From UBA2705 sp963977105 (GTDB lineage Bacteria > Pseudomonadota > Alphaproteobacteria > Micavibrionales > Micavibrionaceae), in contig CAXBNI010000001.1 in assembly GCA_963977105.1 (NCBI GenBank), positions 1,302,001 through 1,366,000 of the forward strand: a DNA stretch of 64,000 nt, read 5' to 3'. Below the pieces are notes generated by a model that saw only the letters and a program-made list of their open reading frames with translations, was not told the DNA's origin and ran no database searches. Positions 61,684-64,000 of this stretch are shown piece after piece (position 1 is the stretch's first letter; every line of letters starts with the position of its first letter). The position numbers and the translations under genes are program-made.

Positions 61684-62682
61684 TTATTGCGGCGTGGCTT
61701 TGAAATAAACCTTCTGATCTGCCATGCCCATATGCTCAAGTTTGCTGTTTATAAATGCTTGCTCGGCGGCGCGAGATGTTATGTCTGGACGCTCTTCATC
61801 TAGTATCTTTTTATCCTCAGCGATGTTCGGGTCAAGCGTACCTGTCTTTGCGGAGTAAAATGTTTTCACAGCAGGCACACGAGCAGAGATAATTTTATAC
61901 GCATCATCCAAAACATCGAGGTCAGCCGTAACTTCATCATGGGGCATATACAGCGCCATGAACGGCGCATTCATTTGATCAAAACACCCCGCGAGAGAAT
62001 TTTCAGCAGGCCAATACTTATTGCCCGAGACATGACTATGACCGCAGAACTGTATCGCAAAACGTGCTTTTTGTTTTTCGGCTAGCGTTTTTAGTCGGTC
62101 TGCCATAAATACATTACGGATAAAAGCCCCTTCAGGCGAGATTACATGTACCGCATCATTGCGCTGTGCGGTTTCAAAAAACATTTTATAGACATTGAAT
62201 GTTGCATCATCACTAAAGTCCAAATACATATCACGGCTTGCAGCATCATTAAAAATAGCTGCAAAACCATCAAGCCCCTGACTATGATGAAGCATTGTAT
62301 GCATAAAGAAACGATTGGCTAAATCAGCATAATCAGATGAAGACTTCTCAACTGCATGGGTTAGAGTCTGTTCGCCATATTCTTTATCGCTTATATTATG
62401 GCGCGGCGCCCCAGTTGCTGCTTCCAAAAAATTATGCGCATATTCCATGCCAACGGCGATGGATTCTTCGTGTGTCGCCAAGGCCTGTAAAAGCAAGCTG
62501 TTATGCAGTAAATGTGCGCTACAGCTGTGCGTCTCGCCAATAGCAAGGAATAACGGGACGTCAGCAAGCCCCGCTGCGTCTAACTCCGCACGGCGGGCAA
62601 GGATCCGTCTTAAGGCATCCTGCACATCTTGATATATATCGGCGGATTCAGGATCCTGCGCTCTGATTTTATTAATATCCAA
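61684..62682 (-). CDS. ChaN/erythromycin esterase-like superfamily protein, copy 2
   Basis: 332 residues. GETH at 49-52, Glu80 in GMEYAH, R189-N190-x-x-M193 in IRNVFMADRL and CGHSH at 213-217. The N-terminal helical part (DIYQDVQDALRRILARRAEL) and the ending KLEHMGM are shared with copies 3 and 4. No signal peptide, so it is cytoplasmic or exported without one. The substrate is unknown. It is 106 bases downstream of copy 3. Confidence 0.75.
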   Translation of the reverse strand: MDINKIRAQDPESADIYQDVQDALRRILARRAELDAAGLADVPLFLAIGETHSCSAHLLHNSLLLQALATHEESIAVGMEYAHNFLEAATGAPRHNISDKEYGEQTLTHAVEKSSSDYADLANRFFMHTMLHHSQGLDGFAAIFNDAASRDMYLDFSDDATFNVYKMFFETAQRNDAVHVISPEGAFIRNVFMADRLKTLAEKQKARFAIQFCGHSHVSGNKYWPAENSLAGCFDQMNAPFMALYMPHDEVTADLDVLDDAYKIISARVPAVKTFYSAKTGTLDPNIAEDKKILDEERPDITSRAAEQAFINSKLEHMGMADQKVYFKATPQ

Positions 62683-62788
62683 TTGAATGTATCCCTGTTT
62701 ATGTCGCTTGTATTTATTTCAAGCGTTAGGGCATCATTACATAGAACAGACCGGTTATCAATATGTAAACAGTTCTCTTTTTGAAAAT

Positions 62789-63826
62789 TTATTTCATTTT
62801 TAAATGGTGCAACCCCATATTATCAAGCTTAGCGTCGACAAATTTCTTCTCTTTACGCTGGGTTTGCATATCAGGTACATCTGCGCCAAAGCCCGTATAA
62901 TCCTGCTCTGATTTTTTAAGGTCAGGGTCGTAATATGCCTCATCGCGGGGGATGTTTGTTCCATTATTGCAATCAGCGTCATCAATCCCGTGCATTTCTG
63001 CGGCCGCGCCATTTTGAAAAACGGAAAAGACAGGCTGCGCCCACAGGTTAAATATGCCGCGCAGGCTTTGGGGGGATTTGTTATGCTGCCCATCACCATT
63101 GACATGCGTTTGCCCGCAAAGCTGCACAGCAATCCGCGCCTCTTGCTTGTCCGCATATTGATAAAGCTTATTCGCCATATATAGATTACGTATCCACATG
63201 CCCTTAGCCGAGGTAATGCTAACCCCCGCTTTTGCTTCGCCGAGGCATTCTTTGATGCACGCCTTGGTGAAATCATCCTTTAACGACAAGCTGCCTGCGG
63301 GCGTGCGTGCCGCATCAGAATTAAACGCGATAAACTCACCTCGGTTGCTGACGTGCTGCGTGTACATATAATGGGATAATGTTTGCATCGCATAAGGCGA
63401 TTGCAGCGATGTGCTCGCCATATTGACGTACATGTCGCACATGCCCTTACCGATAGGGTTGTTGGAATAAAAATCGAGATACGGCGTAATATCGTCGCCT
63501 GTAAAACCTTCGACATCACGCAGATAATCACGCAGCTCATCCTCATCTGCCATATTATAAGGGTATTCATAAGCGACGGTCATGCGCTCTCCGCTTTGCC
63601 GCAACGCTTCGAGTAATAATATATGATGCAGGCGCTGCGCAGGGCGCCAATGGTTCTCACCAGCGAGGACGAATAAAGGTTGGCTGGCTAAGCCTTGCTG
63701 ATCGAGAGCTTTACGGTGTGCCAATATCTTAGCGGCAGCTGTGGTCGCACTATGGAGCATAGCTGCCGCTTCCGCATCAATTTCCTCTACGGCGCGGATA
63801 TCGACATCCCAGATACTGACATTCAT
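62789..63826 (-). CDS. ChaN/erythromycin esterase-like superfamily protein, copy 3
   Basis: 345 residues. GENH at 56-59, LHHILLLEAL, Glu87 in AYEYPY, R213-N214-x-x-M217 in IRNLYMANKL, and CGQTH at 237-241. It ends KLDNMGLHHLKMK. The ATG overlaps the stop codon of copy 4 (ATGA), so they are translationally coupled. HHILLLEAL is shared with copy 1, and the helical N-terminus is shared with copy 2. The substrate is unknown. Confidence 0.75.
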   Translation of the reverse strand: MNVSIWDVDIRAVEEIDAEAAAMLHSATTAAAKILAHRKALDQQGLASQPLFVLAGENHWRPAQRLHHILLLEALRQSGERMTVAYEYPYNMADEDELRDYLRDVEGFTGDDITPYLDFYSNNPIGKGMCDMYVNMASTSLQSPYAMQTLSHYMYTQHVSNRGEFIAFNSDAARTPAGSLSLKDDFTKACIKECLGEAKAGVSITSAKGMWIRNLYMANKLYQYADKQEARIAVQLCGQTHVNGDGQHNKSPQSLRGIFNLWAQPVFSVFQNGAAAEMHGIDDADCNNGTNIPRDEAYYDPDLKKSEQDYTGFGADVPDMQTQRKEKKFVDAKLDNMGLHHLKMK

Positions 63827-64000
63827 CGTAAATCAAAGCCGGTACGCAGATGCGTTAGGCCCATATTATCAAGTTTTTCATGCACGTAGAGCATTTCTTC
63901 TTCGCCAGAGGTAATGTCCAAAGAATCATTCCCTGTCCAGAAATCAACAAGGCTGCCCCAGAAAGAATCCGATTTTTTGCGCATTTTTTTCTGTTTTAGC
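63823..64000 (-). CDS. ChaN/erythromycin esterase-like family protein, copy 4, C-terminal end
   Basis: Partial: the last 58 residues only, cut by the window edge. The end YVHEKLDNMGLTHLR matches copy 3 (DAKLDNMGLHHLK) and copy 2 (NSKLEHMGM), which supports the family call, but none of the catalytic-type motifs is inside the window. The TGA stop overlaps the ATG of copy 3. Confidence 0.6.
   Translation of the reverse strand, partial: LKQKKMRKKSDSFWGSLVDFWTGNDSLDITSGEEEMLYVHEKLDNMGLTHLRTGFDLR

Noticed and set aside
1..64000. tRNA genes, rRNA, CRISPR arrays, insertion sequences
   Set aside because: Gaps between genes were read for clover-leaf arms, regular repeat-spacer patterns and transposase frames; none was convincing, although small tRNAs could be missed without a covariance search.

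Overview
The window is a chromosomal segment of an alphaproteobacterium with moderate GC (roughly mid-40s percent by eye, not computed). Pointers to this group are the AddA-type recombination nuclease, a ChvI/ChvG-like two-component pair running into rapZ, the divergent cycM-like cytochrome c / pheA pair, ptsN and coxB-coxA. Genus is not decidable from the sequence alone. No tRNA, rRNA, insertion sequence, prophage module or CRISPR array was seen.

Layout. 1-1206: 3' end of addA. 1207-7824 (minus): pheA, accD, folC, chvI-like regulator, chvG-like kinase, rapZ, with several overlaps. 7947-13746 (plus): cytochrome c, acs, a CigR/RcnB-like periplasmic protein, lemA, an M48 protease and an orphan solute-binding protein. 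13743-24607: mostly single housekeeping genes (rlmE, a secreted M23 peptidase, ptsN, truA, rmuC, def, marC, infC with an ATT start, thrS) plus small unknowns and a SpoIIAA-like protein. 24648-29816 (minus): a complete type I secretion exporter (TolC, LapB-like ABC transporter, HlyD), without a visible substrate. 30105-34815: clpS, clpA and an M23 peptidase. 35253-37362 (minus): fmt and two unknowns. 37562-42225 (plus): glmU, glmS, a yeast-type cytosine deaminase and panC. 42242-44320 (minus): a methyltransferase, an SDR-like protein and a 56-residue small protein, headed by two Fur-like boxes. 44518-49182: SCP2 protein, nadD, and a prs-pncB-pncA NAD salvage operon with a strong sigma70-type promoter and a terminator. 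49238-52135: SURF1, thyA-folA and a glycerophosphodiesterase. 52314-58281: unknowns, a YdcF-like protein, two DsbA-like thiol oxidoreductases and ubiA. 58315-61609: rsmE and coxB-coxA.

The least ordinary content is a family of four paralogues, three of them in a minus-strand run at the right edge (61684-64000, the last cut by the window) and one at 52966. They share GE-x-H, a Glu about 30 residues later, R-N-x-x-M-A and C-G-x-x-H motifs. These match the erythromycin-esterase / ChaN-like superfamily, but the proteins look like a divergent, expanded lineage-specific set. The copy at 52966 shows homologous coding sequence upstream of its first ATG, with no ordinary start codon in that frame.

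Functionally, the NAD genes (nadD, pncB, pncA and a dedicated PRPP synthetase) make a salvage route from nicotinamide to NAD. ubiA, the cytochrome c, SURF1, coxB and coxA point to aerobic respiration. glmU/glmS supply UDP-GlcNAc for envelope synthesis.
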